The notes beneath the pieces were generated by a model, which worked only from the letters and a program-made list of their open reading frames with translations, was not told the DNA's origin and searched no databases. Both the position numbers and the translations under genes were made by a program. 64,000 bases of DNA, taken from the NCBI RefSeq assembly GCF_015330125.1, contig NZ_JADDXR010000002.1, positions 1-64,000 on the forward strand, in the 5' to 3' direction. Within the stretch, counting starts at the first letter, position 1. Every line of letters begins with the position of its first letter. Below, piece by piece: positions 1-8,671 of the stretch. The stretch is from Zobellia nedashkovskayae. Its GTDB lineage: Bacteria > Bacteroidota > Bacteroidia > Flavobacteriales > Flavobacteriaceae.

Positions 1-103
1 TCAAAATCTTTTTTCCCGACCACAAAAACAACAACTTACAAGGAACGTTTACTCTTTATTAACCCACACTTAACAAACATCTTCGTGCCTGTTTAGCGGG
101 GTG

Positions 104-165
104 CAAATGTAACACCCTTTTTTAATTCTTAAAGGATTTTTTTAAAGAAAAATTAAAGTTTTTTT
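104..165 (-). promoter_or_regulatory. Probable rRNA-operon promoter reading out of the left edge
   Basis: Read on the minus strand, TACATTTG (104-111) matches the Bacteroidota -7 element TAnnTTTG and is followed at once by GCACCCCGC. Upstream lie long A and T runs of the kind that precede flavobacterial rRNA operons. The rest of the minus-strand sequence to the window edge looks like a pre-16S leader. The gene itself is outside the window, so the rRNA assignment is inference; a strong promoter for another leftward gene is the alternative. Confidence 0.45.
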
Positions 166-425
166 CAAACTCCTTGTTTTCAGTAAATTACACACGCTGC
201 GAAAAAGAGCGGCCTTAAAATTAAAACTTTTTATTCACTCTCACAAGCTTCAAACCCCTGTTTCACTCTTAATGTTTTATTAATTTTTTGTTTACGTATA
301 ATTCATCTGCTCAAATCAAACCTACATACAACCATAATAGAAGCAGAAAAGTATTATGCTCATCGCTTTACTTAAAACCTATGTCCTACTATATATGAGA
401 CATCCCATAAACTTAAGTCTTATAT

Positions 426-457
426 ATTGTATGGCTTGTGCCGGTATACTATCTTTG
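426..457 (+). promoter_or_regulatory. thrS promoter
   Basis: TATCTTTG at 450-457 is a perfect TAnnTTTG -7 element, and an ATTG at 426-429 lies 20 bases upstream as the -33 element. Transcription should start near 464. This rules out an in-frame TTG at 427 as the thrS start and implies a leader of only about 15-20 bases. Confidence 0.65.
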
Positions 458-480
458 CATCCTTATTACATAAAATGGGC

Positions 481-2421
481 ATGATGAAAATTACATTACC
501 GGACGGAAGTATTAGGGAGTATGAAAAAGGAAGCACTCCTATGGACATTGCCAAAAGTATCAGCGAAGGTTTTGCGCGAAACGTGATTTCGGCAAAATTT
601 AACGATACGGTATTAGAAACCGTTACCCCTCTTAATGAAGACGGGGCACTAGTTCTTTATACTTGGAAAGACAAGGAAGGTAAAAAAGCATTTTGGCATT
701 CTTCTTCACATATAGTTGCACAGGCACTTGAAGAATTATACCCAGGCATAAAATTAACTATTGGCCCTGCTATTGACAACGGGTTTTATTATGATGTTGA
801 TTTTGGTGAGCACACCGTTTCTGAAAAAGACTTTCCTTTGATAGAAAAAAAGGCATTGGAAATTGCTCGTGGCAAGCATGATTTTAAAATGCGCCCTATA
901 TCCAAAGCTGAAGCCTTATCTTTATATAAGAGTCAAGGAAATGAATTCAAGGTAGAACTTATTGAGAATCTTGAAGACGGTACTATTACTTTTTGCGACC
1001 ATGATACTTTTACAGATTTATGCCGTGGTGGCCACATACCTAATACAGGTATTGTAAAAGCTATAAAAATATTAAACGTTGCGGGTGCTTATTGGAGAGG
1101 TGATGAAAAGAAACCTCAATTGACCAGGATTTACGGTATCTCTTTTCCAAAACAGAAAGAACTTACCGAATATCTTGCCTTAGTAGAAGAAGCAAAAAAA
1201 CGTGACCATAGAAAACTTGGTAAAGAACTTGAACTTTTTGCTTTTTCTCAAAAAGTTGGTCAAGGTTTGCCATTATGGCTACCTAAAGGTGCTGCTTTAA
1301 GAGAGCGTCTAGAAGATTTCCTTAAGAAAGCACAAAAAAAAGCGGGTTACGAAATGGTGATTACCCCACATATTGGCCAAAAAGAACTTTATGTTACTTC
1401 TGGTCATTATGAAAAGTATGGTGCTGACAGCTTTCAGCCTATTCACACTCCAAAAGAAGATGAAGAGTTCTTGCTAAAACCTATGAACTGCCCTCATCAT
1501 TGCGAAATATATAACGTACGCCCATTTAGCTACAGAGAACTACCAAAAAGATATGCGGAATTTGGTACAGTATATAGGTATGAACAGAGCGGTGAACTTC
1601 ACGGCCTTACAAGGGTTAGAGGTTTCACACAAGATGACGCCCATATTTTCTGTACCCCTGAGCAGTTAGATCAAGAATTCAAGAATGTAATAGATCTTTC
1701 TTTATATGTTTTAGGTTCATTAGGCTTTGACAATTTTACCGCTCAAGTATCCGTAAGAGATTTAGATACTCCCGAAAAGTATATTGGATCAGTAGAAAAC
1801 TGGGAGAAAGCAGAAAATGCAATCATCAATGCAGCTAAAGAAAAAGGTCTTGATTACGTAATTGAAAAAGGTGAAGCAGCTTTTTATGGTCCAAAATTAG
1901 ACTTTATGGTGAAGGATGCCCTTGGTAGACAATGGCAATTAGGAACCATACAAGTAGATTATAATCTACCTGAACGCTTTGATCTTACATACAAAGGCAG
2001 CGATAATGAGCTACATAGACCGGTAATGATACACCGTGCACCCTTTGGTAGCATGGAGCGCTTCATTGCCCTGTTACTAGAACATACAGGAGGAAATTTC
2101 CCATTATGGCTCATCCCAGAACAAGCTATTGTATTGCCTGTGAGCGAGAAACATGAAAAATATGCGGAAAAAGTTTTAAAATCCTTAGAAAATGACGAAA
2201 TTCGCGCCCTTGTTGATGCTCGGAATGAGACCGTCGGCAAGAAAATACGTGAAGCAGAAATGAATAAAATTCCTTTTATGCTAATCGTCGGGGAAAATGA
2301 AGAAGCATCGAACACTATTTCTGTTCGCAGACATGGTGGTGAAGATTTAGGCTCTATTTCCCTTGAGCAGTTTTCTGACTTGGTAACTAAAGAAATTAAT
2401 AGTACCTTAAAGTCGTTTTAA
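481..2421 (+). CDS. thrS: Threonine--tRNA ligase
   Basis: Cytosolic class II aminoacyl-tRNA synthetase that charges tRNA-Thr. The 646-residue product has, in order, a TGS domain (opening [10 protein letters not shown]), the editing/SAD domain ([10 protein letters not shown] and the zinc-type CRGGH region), the class II catalytic core (MNCPHH, then [13 protein letters not shown]) and a C-terminal anticodon-binding domain. Length fits the family. The frame is open upstream to a TTG at 427, but that stretch contains the promoter, so ATG 481 is chosen because it gives the conserved N-terminus; ATG 475 and 484 are close alternatives. It heads the classical thrS-infC-rpmI-rplT translation cluster. 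Confidence 0.96.
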   Translation: MMKITLPDGSIREYEKGSTPMDIAKSISEGFARNVISAKFNDTVLETVTPLNEDGALVLYTWKDKEGKKAFWHSSSHIVAQALEELYPGIKLTIGPAIDNGFYYDVDFGEHTVSEKDFPLIEKKALEIARGKHDFKMRPISKAEALSLYKSQGNEFKVELIENLEDGTITFCDHDTFTDLCRGGHIPNTGIVKAIKILNVAGAYWRGDEKKPQLTRIYGISFPKQKELTEYLALVEEAKKRDHRKLGKELELFAFSQKVGQGLPLWLPKGAALRERLEDFLKKAQKKAGYEMVITPHIGQKELYVTSGHYEKYGADSFQPIHTPKEDEEFLLKPMNCPHHCEIYNVRPFSYRELPKRYAEFGTVYRYEQSGELHGLTRVRGFTQDDAHIFCTPEQLDQEFKNVIDLSLYVLGSLGFDNFTAQVSVRDLDTPEKYIGSVENWEKAENAIINAAKEKGLDYVIEKGEAAFYGPKLDFMVKDALGRQWQLGTIQVDYNLPERFDLTYKGSDNELHRPVMIHRAPFGSMERFIALLLEHTGGNFPLWLIPEQAIVLPVSEKHEKYAEKVLKSLENDEIRALVDARNETVGKKIREAEMNKIPFMLIVGENEEASNTISVRRHGGEDLGSISLEQFSDLVTKEINSTLKSF

Positions 2422-2452
2422 AAAATTTAAGTTTAACTAAAAATAATTAGTC

Positions 2453-3007
2453 ATAGCAATACGTAAAAGATTTAGGCCCCAACCTAGGAGGGAGAACAAA
2501 AACCCTCATAAAATCAACGAAAAAATACTATCACCTGAAGTAAGGTTGGTGGGTGACAACGTTGAAGTAGGCGTATACCCTATAAGGGTAGCTCTAGATA
2601 AATCGGAAGAAATGGGTTTGGATTTGGTTGAAATATCACCAGATGCAAAACCACCGGTATGTAAGATTATAGATTACAAGAAGTTTCTTTACGAACAAAA
2701 GAAGCGTGAGAAAGTCATGAAGTCCAAGGCTACGAAGGTGATCGTAAAAGAGATCCGTTTTGGGCCTAACACGGATGACCATGATTACGACTTCAAAAAG
2801 AAACATGCAGAAAAGTTCTTGCAAGATGGTGCCAAGTTAAAGGCATACGTATTCTTTAAGGGACGTTCTATAGTATATAAAGACAAAGGTGAAATTCTAC
2901 TTTTAAAACTTGCCCAAGATTTAGAAGACTGGGGAAAAGTAGAGCAGTTGCCAAGATTAGAGGGTAAACGTATGACTATGTTTATTTCCCCTAAAGCGAA
3001 AAAATAA
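2453..3007 (+). CDS. infC: Translation initiation factor IF-3, ATA start codon
   Basis: IF-3 binds the 30S subunit, blocks premature 50S joining and proofreads the start codon. The frame encodes 184 residues with the N-domain (NPHKINEKI, then VGDNVEVG), a lysine-rich linker (YEQKKREK) and the C-domain ([14 protein letters not shown]). No ATG, GTG or TTG allows the full N-domain: the first conventional-type codon, TTG 2546, would remove about 30 conserved residues. Reading back to the stop TAA at 2444-2446, ATA at 2453 gives the family N-terminus ([14 protein letters not shown] when ATA is read as Met). A non-AUG start is characteristic of infC and allows autoregulation by IF-3, as known for the AUU of E. 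coli. Downstream of thrS, 31 bases apart. Confidence 0.88.
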   Translation: MAIRKRFRPQPRRENKNPHKINEKILSPEVRLVGDNVEVGVYPIRVALDKSEEMGLDLVEISPDAKPPVCKIIDYKKFLYEQKKREKVMKSKATKVIVKEIRFGPNTDDHDYDFKKKHAEKFLQDGAKLKAYVFFKGRSIVYKDKGEILLLKLAQDLEDWGKVEQLPRLEGKRMTMFISPKAKK

Positions 3008-3010
3008 AGG

Positions 3011-3033
3011 TAACATAGTTTTATACTATGTTA
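3011..3033 (+). promoter_or_regulatory. Hairpin 1 between infC and rpmI
   Basis: Perfect 9-bp inverted repeat TAACATAGT / ACTATGTTA around a 5-base loop, 3 bases after the infC stop codon. There is no T-tract, so it is more likely a processing, stability or attenuation element than a full terminator. Confidence 0.5.
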
Positions 3034-3052
3034 ACAAAAGAGATACTGACTT

Positions 3053-3073
3053 CTGTCCGCCATTTGCGGACAG
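3053..3073 (+). promoter_or_regulatory. Hairpin 2 between infC and rpmI
   Basis: Perfect 8-bp GC-rich stem CTGTCCGC / GCGGACAG with loop CATTT, extendable by outer CTGA/TCAG pairing. It lies 40 bases before the rpmI start and has no T-tract. It could be a ribosomal-protein (L20-type) leader or an mRNA processing site; the sequence does not decide. Confidence 0.5.
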
Positions 3074-3112
3074 TTTCAGCATAAATAAGTGAGATTCATA
3101 TAAATAGGAAAA

Positions 3113-3310
3113 ATGCCTAAACAGAAAACAAAATCGAGTGCCAAGAAGCGTTTTAAGCTTACCGGTACTGGTAAAATTAAAAGGAAGCACGCTTTCAAAA
3201 GTCATATTTTGACTAAAAAGTCTAAAAAGCGTAAGCTAAAGTTAACACATGACGGCTTGGTTCACCAAGCAGATGTTAACAGTATTAAAGAACAATTACG
3301 TTTAAAGTAA
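3113..3310 (+). CDS. rpmI: 50S ribosomal protein L35
   Basis: A 65-residue very basic protein with the L35 signature ([20 protein letters not shown], then [19 protein letters not shown]). It is a structural protein of the large ribosomal subunit. Length matches the family. It sits between infC and rplT in the universal order, preceded by the two hairpins described separately, and is probably cotranscribed with both neighbours. Confidence 0.97.
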   Translation: MPKQKTKSSAKKRFKLTGTGKIKRKHAFKSHILTKKSKKRKLKLTHDGLVHQADVNSIKEQLRLK

Positions 3311-3398
3311 AAGTTCTTTCGGTAAAAAAGTATTAACCCTGGAGTTAGGCTCACAAGTATGCTAATAAAAGCATCGCCTACTACAAAAAATTAAAATT

Positions 3399-3743
3399 AT
3401 GCCAAGATCAGTAAATGCAGTTGCTTCTAGAGCCAGAAGAAAAAAGGTGATAAAGCAAGCCAAAGGTTATTTTGGAAGACGTAAAAACGTTTGGACAGTA
3501 GCCAAAAATGCGGTAGAAAAAGCAATGTTATATGCTTACCGTGACAGAAGAAATAAAAAGAGAACTTTTCGTGCTCTATGGATCACTCGTATTAATGCGG
3601 GTGCCCGTTTACACGGTTTGTCTTACTCTCAGTTTATGGGAAAATTAAAAGCTAGCGGAATTGAATTGAACAGAAAAGTTCTTGCAGATTTAGCAATGAA
3701 TCATCCTGATGCTTTTAAAGCAATCGTAGACCAGGTTAAATAA
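3399..3743 (+). CDS. rplT: 50S ribosomal protein L20
   Basis: A 114-residue basic protein with L20 features ([30 protein letters not shown], then [19 protein letters not shown]). It binds 23S rRNA early in 50S assembly and in several bacteria represses its own operon; here the hairpins upstream of rpmI are the candidate sites for that. It is the last gene of the thrS cluster and is followed 22 bases later by a strong terminator. Confidence 0.97.
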   Translation: MPRSVNAVASRARRKKVIKQAKGYFGRRKNVWTVAKNAVEKAMLYAYRDRRNKKRTFRALWITRINAGARLHGLSYSQFMGKLKASGIELNRKVLADLAMNHPDAFKAIVDQVK

Positions 3744-3765
3744 ATTAAGAATATATCTCACTTAT

Positions 3766-3800
3766 AAAAAACCCGTTACACTAGTGTAACGGGTTTTTTT
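3766..3800. terminator. Bidirectional terminator between rplT and yjbQ
   Basis: Near-perfect palindrome: a run of six A, CCCGTTACACT, AGTGTAACGGG, then seven T. It acts as an intrinsic terminator for rplT on the plus strand and for the convergent minus-strand gene whose stop codon is at 3799. Confidence 0.85.
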
Positions 3801-4221
3801 ATTCCCCAAAAGCAGTAATCACAAGGTTCCTTCCTGAAGCATGGTTTCTATGCTCACATAAATAAATTCCTTGCCAAATACCAAGATTCAACTTTCCTCC
3901 AGTTATTGGTATTTGTACAGACGCTCCCATCAAAGATGCCTTAATATGCGCAGGCATATCATCTGGCCCTTCATAGGTATGAATATAATAAGGCGCATTT
4001 TCAGGTACCATTTTATTCATGTGGCTCTCAAAATCTGTTCTAACCGTAGGATCTGCATTCTCATTAATTGTTAAGCTAGCAGATGTGTGCTTTATAAATA
4101 CCTGACACATGCCAGTTCTAATAACACTAAGTTCGGGAAAAGAGCTTAGAAGCTCTTCGGTCACTAGATGAAACCCACGTCTACGAGCTTTAAGCTTTAT
4201 TTCCTTTTGAAAAAATTTCAT
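3799..4221 (-). CDS. YjbQ/UPF0047 family protein
   Basis: A 140-residue single-domain protein of the YjbQ (COG0432) family. The hallmark segments are present: HTSASLTINENADP in the middle, then LNLGIWQGIYLCEHR near the C-terminus, whose His, Asp and Glu residues form the conserved metal-site-like cluster. Members can supply a weak thiamine-phosphate synthase activity, but the physiological role is unsettled. It is a single gene, convergent with the ribosomal cluster and ending inside the shared terminator. Confidence 0.85.
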   Translation of the reverse strand: MKFFQKEIKLKARRRGFHLVTEELLSSFPELSVIRTGMCQVFIKHTSASLTINENADPTVRTDFESHMNKMVPENAPYYIHTYEGPDDMPAHIKASLMGASVQIPITGGKLNLGIWQGIYLCEHRNHASGRNLVITAFGE

Positions 4222-4286
4222 AAATTTTGTATATCAAATAAATGTAAAACTTTCTAAATACGAACCCTAATTAAATTACGAACAGA

Positions 4287-4294
4287 TACCTTTG
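4287..4294 (+). promoter_or_regulatory. -7 promoter element of the HAD phosphatase gene
   Basis: TACCTTTG matches TAnnTTTG and lies 20 bases before the ATG at 4314. No clear -33 TTTG is visible. Confidence 0.45.
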
Positions 4295-4313
4295 CTTCTT
4301 CTAAAAAACACAC

Positions 4314-5126
4314 ATGGATACATCAAAAGTAAAAATGGTTGTCACAGATATGGACGGCACGTTATTGAATTCTAATCACGAAGTAAGCAGTCGTTTTTTT
4401 GAGCTTTTTGAGAAAATGAAACAGAAGGGCATCATTTTCGTTGCCGCTAGCGGCAGACAGTACCATAGTATTGTAGATAAATTAGAACCCATTAAAAACG
4501 ACATCATTGTAATTGCTGAAAATGGTGGTTTTGCCATGAAGCAGGATACAGAACTACTGGCTACCCCTTTACCAAATGAAGCTAAAAATACGGTTCTCAA
4601 CGTATTGGATACTATTGAGAATATCCATCCTGTGCTTTGCGGCAAACACAGTGCGTACATAAAAAGTGACTCTGAAGAGTTTGAAGCAAAACTGAGGGAA
4701 TATTATACCGATTATAAGGTTGTTGATGACCTAAAAGATTTTGATGGTGAAATACTTAAAATTGCAATTTATCACTTTGAAAGCTCCGAAAAATACATTT
4801 ATCCTTCTGTGTCTCACTTAGAAGAGAACCTAAAAGTAAAAGTATCTGGAGAGAACTGGGTAGACATCTCTAGTCCTAATGCACATAAAGGCTATGCACT
4901 TAAAAAGGTTCAGGATTTATATGATATTACCCCAGAAGAAACCATGGTTTTTGGAGATTATAACAACGACCTGGAAATGCTTGGCCTTGCTCATTTCAGT
5001 TTCGCTATGGAAAATGCACATCCTAACGTAAAAGAAGCTGCTAATTACCTTACTGATAATAACGATAATTTTGGTGTAGAAAATATACTGCAAGCAATGC
5101 TAACTGGAATGGATGCTAAAAAGTAG
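4314..5126 (+). CDS. Cof-type HAD-IIB family hydrolase
   Basis: A 270-residue cytoplasmic haloacid-dehalogenase-type phosphatase. Motif I is MDGTLLN with its nucleophile Asp in VTDMDGT, motif II is the AASGR segment, and motif IV is GDYNNDLEML, typical of the Cof/IIB subfamily that dephosphorylates sugar phosphates, nucleotides or pyridoxal phosphate. The variable C2 cap between them (about residues 85-185) sets specificity and cannot be read here. It has its own promoter and is convergent with the AraC gene, 5 bases apart. Confidence 0.88.
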   Translation: MDTSKVKMVVTDMDGTLLNSNHEVSSRFFELFEKMKQKGIIFVAASGRQYHSIVDKLEPIKNDIIVIAENGGFAMKQDTELLATPLPNEAKNTVLNVLDTIENIHPVLCGKHSAYIKSDSEEFEAKLREYYTDYKVVDDLKDFDGEILKIAIYHFESSEKYIYPSVSHLEENLKVKVSGENWVDISSPNAHKGYALKKVQDLYDITPEETMVFGDYNNDLEMLGLAHFSFAMENAHPNVKEAANYLTDNNDNFGVENILQAMLTGMDAKK

Positions 5127-5131
5127 ACAGC

Positions 5132-6115
5132 TTAGAGTGTTGTACCCAGTAGTTTACTTGGCAAATACCCCATTGATTTTTTAAACGCCACCGTAAAATG
5201 TTGTGGGTTAGAATACCCTACTTCGTACGACGCTTGAGCAATTGTAAAATTTTGCTCAAGAATTAAGAGTTTCGCCTTTTCCATACGCAGCTGTGTAATA
5301 AATTTAAATATCGTAGTTTGATGCACTTTTTTAAAACAATTTTTTAGCTTAGTTGTATTAAAACCAGCTACTTCGGATAGTTCTTTAATTGTAAGTTTTA
5401 ATTTTAAGTTCTGTTGGATATGCGAAACTACTTTTTCAATAGCTTCATAATCCATAGCGGGTAATTGTGCCTTCTTAATTTCGTCTATACAATTTTCTTT
5501 CTTTAAAAACGCCTCTATTACCAAGCAACGCATTTGAGATTCTATGTAATTCGTTTTAGCCTTTCCTGTGTACGGACAGTTTAAAATTTCAAGAAGCAGT
5601 ACTCTTAATCTTTCGGGTATTGGTTGTCCCTTTTCCCATAGACTTCTAGGGTATTTCCCAGAGGAATTTAAAAAATCCTTGAAAGTAATGTGCTCCGTTC
5701 CCAATAAATCTTCTAAGAACTCCTTTATAAAGAATATTTCTACCGAAATATAATCTAAGCCTTTAAACTTTTGAGTTCCCAAAATGTTGGGCCATTGAAT
5801 GATGTTATAAAAACCAGAATCAATATTCACTTTGGCTTTATTCTCTAAACCAGTAAATTCATAGTTTCCTTCTAACAAGAAATGAATACCAAAACAAGAA
5901 CAAGAACTTTCATATTGCACGTCAGAAAAATTACCGAAACTCAACTTCCGCAATAGGACTGTAGCCCCATCTACCCGAAGCTCATGCTTACTTCCGTTAA
6001 TACTCTTTCCTATCTTAAAGACTTCAGTCTTAAACGCATTTTCATGTATTAATTCTATTGAATCAACACCATTTTTTACGCTGTACTCCTCTGATGGGAA
6101 AAGACCTATTCTCAT
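5132..6115 (-). CDS. AraC family transcriptional regulator
   Basis: A 327-residue protein with a poorly conserved N-terminal half and a C-terminal AraC double helix-turn-helix (about residues 225-325: LTIKELSEVAGFNTTKLKNC, then the second helix pair ending SNPQHFTVAFKKSMGYLPS). Proteins of this shape in Bacteroidota and siderophore-using Proteobacteria (PchR-like) often sit beside TonB receptors and respond to the imported ligand. It is divergent from the TonB receptor gene with abutting -7 elements, so it is the likely regulator of the 6.2-14.4 kb operon. The ligand is unknown. Confidence 0.85.
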   Translation of the reverse strand: MRIGLFPSEEYSVKNGVDSIELIHENAFKTEVFKIGKSINGSKHELRVDGATVLLRKLSFGNFSDVQYESSCSCFGIHFLLEGNYEFTGLENKAKVNIDSGFYNIIQWPNILGTQKFKGLDYISVEIFFIKEFLEDLLGTEHITFKDFLNSSGKYPRSLWEKGQPIPERLRVLLLEILNCPYTGKAKTNYIESQMRCLVIEAFLKKENCIDEIKKAQLPAMDYEAIEKVVSHIQQNLKLKLTIKELSEVAGFNTTKLKNCFKKVHQTTIFKFITQLRMEKAKLLILEQNFTIAQASYEVGYSNPQHFTVAFKKSMGYLPSKLLGTTL

Positions 6116-6174
6116 TAATTCTTAATTCGTAACTAAAACTTCTCTTTGCGTTATCCCTACCTGAAATCCTAGGT

Positions 6175-6190
6175 TAGTTTTGCAAATATA
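6175..6190. promoter_or_regulatory. Back-to-back -7 elements between AraC gene and TonB receptor
   Basis: TAGTTTTG at 6175-6182 (plus strand) directly abuts TATATTTG at 6183-6190 (minus strand). Each matches TAnnTTTG, so polymerase binding for the two divergent genes must compete. Convincing -33 boxes are not visible, as is common for activator-dependent promoters. Confidence 0.45.
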
Positions 6191-6236
6191 TTTATTTAGA
6201 CTTAATCTTAATAAAAAGAACCGACTTTTTTGACCT

Positions 6237-8651
6237 ATGAAGCATTTATTTACCCTGTCCTTATTCTTCATCTTTATAACCGCTTATGGTCAAGATACCT
6301 CTGGTACTCTCACTGGTTCCGTTACGGATGTGAACGGCGAATCCTTGCCATTCGCTAGCATTGTAATAACAGGGCTTAACAAAGGTGTTTTATCTAATAA
6401 CGATGGTTTTTACACTATTACTAACGTGCCCGAGGGTAAACATAAGCTTGTCGTTTCCTTTATCGGTTATGGTACGCGCTCTAAAACAATCGAAATAAAA
6501 GAAGAGAACAGAAACGTTCAGATAAATTTTCAATTAAAGGAAACTACTGAAAATCTAGATGAAGTTACGGTAAAAGGAAAAACACATAAAACCGCTCTTG
6601 AGACCAAAGGATTTTCCGCAAACTCTATTGAAACCAAAGAGGCAGGTCTTAGAAGTATTCAGACCAATGAACTTTTGAATACCACAGTAGGTGTAAAAAT
6701 TAGGCAAAATGGGGGCCTGGGTTCTAATGTAGAATATAGCCTGAACGGCTTATCAGGAAGTTCGGTCAGTATTTTTATTGATGGAATTCCAATTTCTATT
6801 TATGGATCATCCTTTAACTTGAACAGTATTCCGCCCTCAATGATCAAAAATATTGAAGTTTATAAAGGTGTGGTTCCCGGACATTTATCCAGTGACGCCA
6901 TCGGGGGAGCCATAAATATTGTACTTCATGAGGGAGGAAAGAACAACCTGAACGCTTCCATTTCCTATGGATCCTTCAACACCTTACAGACTAATTTAAA
7001 TGGCGCATACCGAGCAGAAAAATCAGGCTTCACTTTAAAAGCATCGGCTTTTCACAACTACTCGGATAACGATTACAAAATATCAGGTAGGACTATAGTT
7101 GACATCGCCCCAAATGGGGTACAAACGCCTATAGTAGCCAGAAGGTTTAATGACGCTTATAGATCTACCGGTGGTATGGCACAAGTAGGGTTTACGAACG
7201 TTAGCTGGGCCGATCAGTTTTTTATAGGTGTTACGGCATCAGATGAATACAATGAGGTACAACATGGTACTTTCGTAACCGTATCCCCATACAAAGGTCG
7301 CTTTTTGGAGTCCGATGCACTACTTGCAAACCTAACGTATCAAAAAAAGAATTTTCTTGTCAAAGGACTTGATATAAACGTAACCGGTGTATACGGCAAA
7401 CGTAATCGTATTATAAACGACACGGTTGCTGAAGCTTATACATGGGCAGGTACCAGATTGATAGGTTTTGATGGGGAACCGCTTGAGTATGCATGGGGCT
7501 CGCAAAATGAAAATGGTCCTACCCTAGCAAAAATAGCTAGAGACGTATCTTCAATCCGGTCGGGACTGTCTTATACCTTCAATGACCACCATAAAGTGCT
7601 ATTAAACCATGTGTATAGTGGTGTGGATAGGGAGGATAGCGATGAAATGATATCGTTGTTAGAAAACACATTTCAACAAACAAGCGATCTTTACAAGCAT
7701 ATTGTTTCTTTAAGCTATGAACTAAATGCCTTTAACGAAAAGCTGAAACTGAATGCTTTTGGCAAACATTACATCCAAAAAGTACTCAATACCCAACCCG
7801 TTTTTAATGAAGACAATACAGCGGTAATTGATGAAGTTTACCAGAGCGACAAAGACTATACGGGTTATGGCTTCGCAGCTTCTTACCTAGTCACCCCAGC
7901 AATAACTTTATTGACATCTGCAGAAAAAGCGATTCGTCTGCCCAGCGAGAGCGAGGTGTTTGGTGATGCCGGTGATAATTTACTTCCCAATTTAACCATT
8001 CAACCTGAAACAAGTAATAATATAAATATCGGTTTCAGACTGGGGAAATTCAACCTGAAGAAACACGGAATAACATTAAGCACCAACTTCTTTGCCAGAA
8101 ATATTGAAAATAGGATAGGATTACCAGCAAATGCAGATGGCTTAAAGGAAAGTGATGAATTCATACAATATACAAACCTAGAGAATACAGCAGAATCTAA
8201 AGGATTTGAAGCCGAATTATTTTATAGCTACGATAACAACCTAGGGTTCAACTTCAACATAAGCCGTATGAGTTTAACGACGGTCAATTCGGGAGTTGAA
8301 GCAAATGTCCCCAACGCTCCTTTGTTTACTATGAATGCAGGTTTACGCTACACTTTTAAAGATTTTATTCAGTCAAAATCAACACTGAATCTATTTTACA
8401 ACACCTACTACACAGATGAATTTGCCTTTAAGTTCGCAGCAGGAACGAACACAACAGGTGAAGAAGTATTCTTGATTCCGGAACAGATCAGCCACGATTT
8501 TGGACTCAGCTATACATTCCCTAAAACTTGTTTTGTCCTGAGCTTCGATGTGAAAAATATATTTGACCAGGCCATTTATGACAACCTATCCGTACAAAAA
8601 CCCGGAAGGGCATTTTATTTAAAATTAAACTATATCATCAACAATTTTTAA
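6237..8651 (+). CDS. TonB-dependent outer-membrane receptor
   Basis: An 804-residue outer-membrane receptor. In order: a signal peptide (about 1-18, ending TAYGQ), a carboxypeptidase-regulatory-like beta-sandwich (about 22-110, GSVTDVNGESLPFASIVITG), a plug domain (about 120-235, with the VEVYKGVVPG-type segment), and a 22-strand barrel to the C-terminal Phe. There is no SusD partner, so it is not a typical glycan SusCD pair. Its neighbours (AraC regulator, lipoprotein, PepSY reductase) point to a ferric siderophore or haem-like iron compound. Substrate is inference. First gene of a five-gene operon. Confidence 0.9.
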   Translation: MKHLFTLSLFFIFITAYGQDTSGTLTGSVTDVNGESLPFASIVITGLNKGVLSNNDGFYTITNVPEGKHKLVVSFIGYGTRSKTIEIKEENRNVQINFQLKETTENLDEVTVKGKTHKTALETKGFSANSIETKEAGLRSIQTNELLNTTVGVKIRQNGGLGSNVEYSLNGLSGSSVSIFIDGIPISIYGSSFNLNSIPPSMIKNIEVYKGVVPGHLSSDAIGGAINIVLHEGGKNNLNASISYGSFNTLQTNLNGAYRAEKSGFTLKASAFHNYSDNDYKISGRTIVDIAPNGVQTPIVARRFNDAYRSTGGMAQVGFTNVSWADQFFIGVTASDEYNEVQHGTFVTVSPYKGRFLESDALLANLTYQKKNFLVKGLDINVTGVYGKRNRIINDTVAEAYTWAGTRLIGFDGEPLEYAWGSQNENGPTLAKIARDVSSIRSGLSYTFNDHHKVLLNHVYSGVDREDSDEMISLLENTFQQTSDLYKHIVSLSYELNAFNEKLKLNAFGKHYIQKVLNTQPVFNEDNTAVIDEVYQSDKDYTGYGFAASYLVTPAITLLTSAEKAIRLPSESEVFGDAGDNLLPNLTIQPETSNNINIGFRLGKFNLKKHGITLSTNFFARNIENRIGLPANADGLKESDEFIQYTNLENTAESKGFEAELFYSYDNNLGFNFNISRMSLTTVNSGVEANVPNAPLFTMNAGLRYTFKDFIQSKSTLNLFYNTYYTDEFAFKFAAGTNTTGEEVFLIPEQISHDFGLSYTFPKTCFVLSFDVKNIFDQAIYDNLSVQKPGRAFYLKLNYIINNF

Positions 8652-8671
8652 CCTCTTAAAGTAAATCGAAA

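Larger units (their letters stand above)
1..480. other. Intergenic region between leftward transcript and thrS
   Basis: No credible coding region. It holds the leftward promoter near 104-165 and the thrS promoter at 426-457. The rest is AT-rich filler in which I see no further structure. Confidence 0.6.

Noticed and set aside
1959..2315. 118-residue minus-strand frame opposite thrS
   Set aside because: Low-complexity Ser/Phe composition and complete overlap with the conserved anticodon-binding domain of ThrS.
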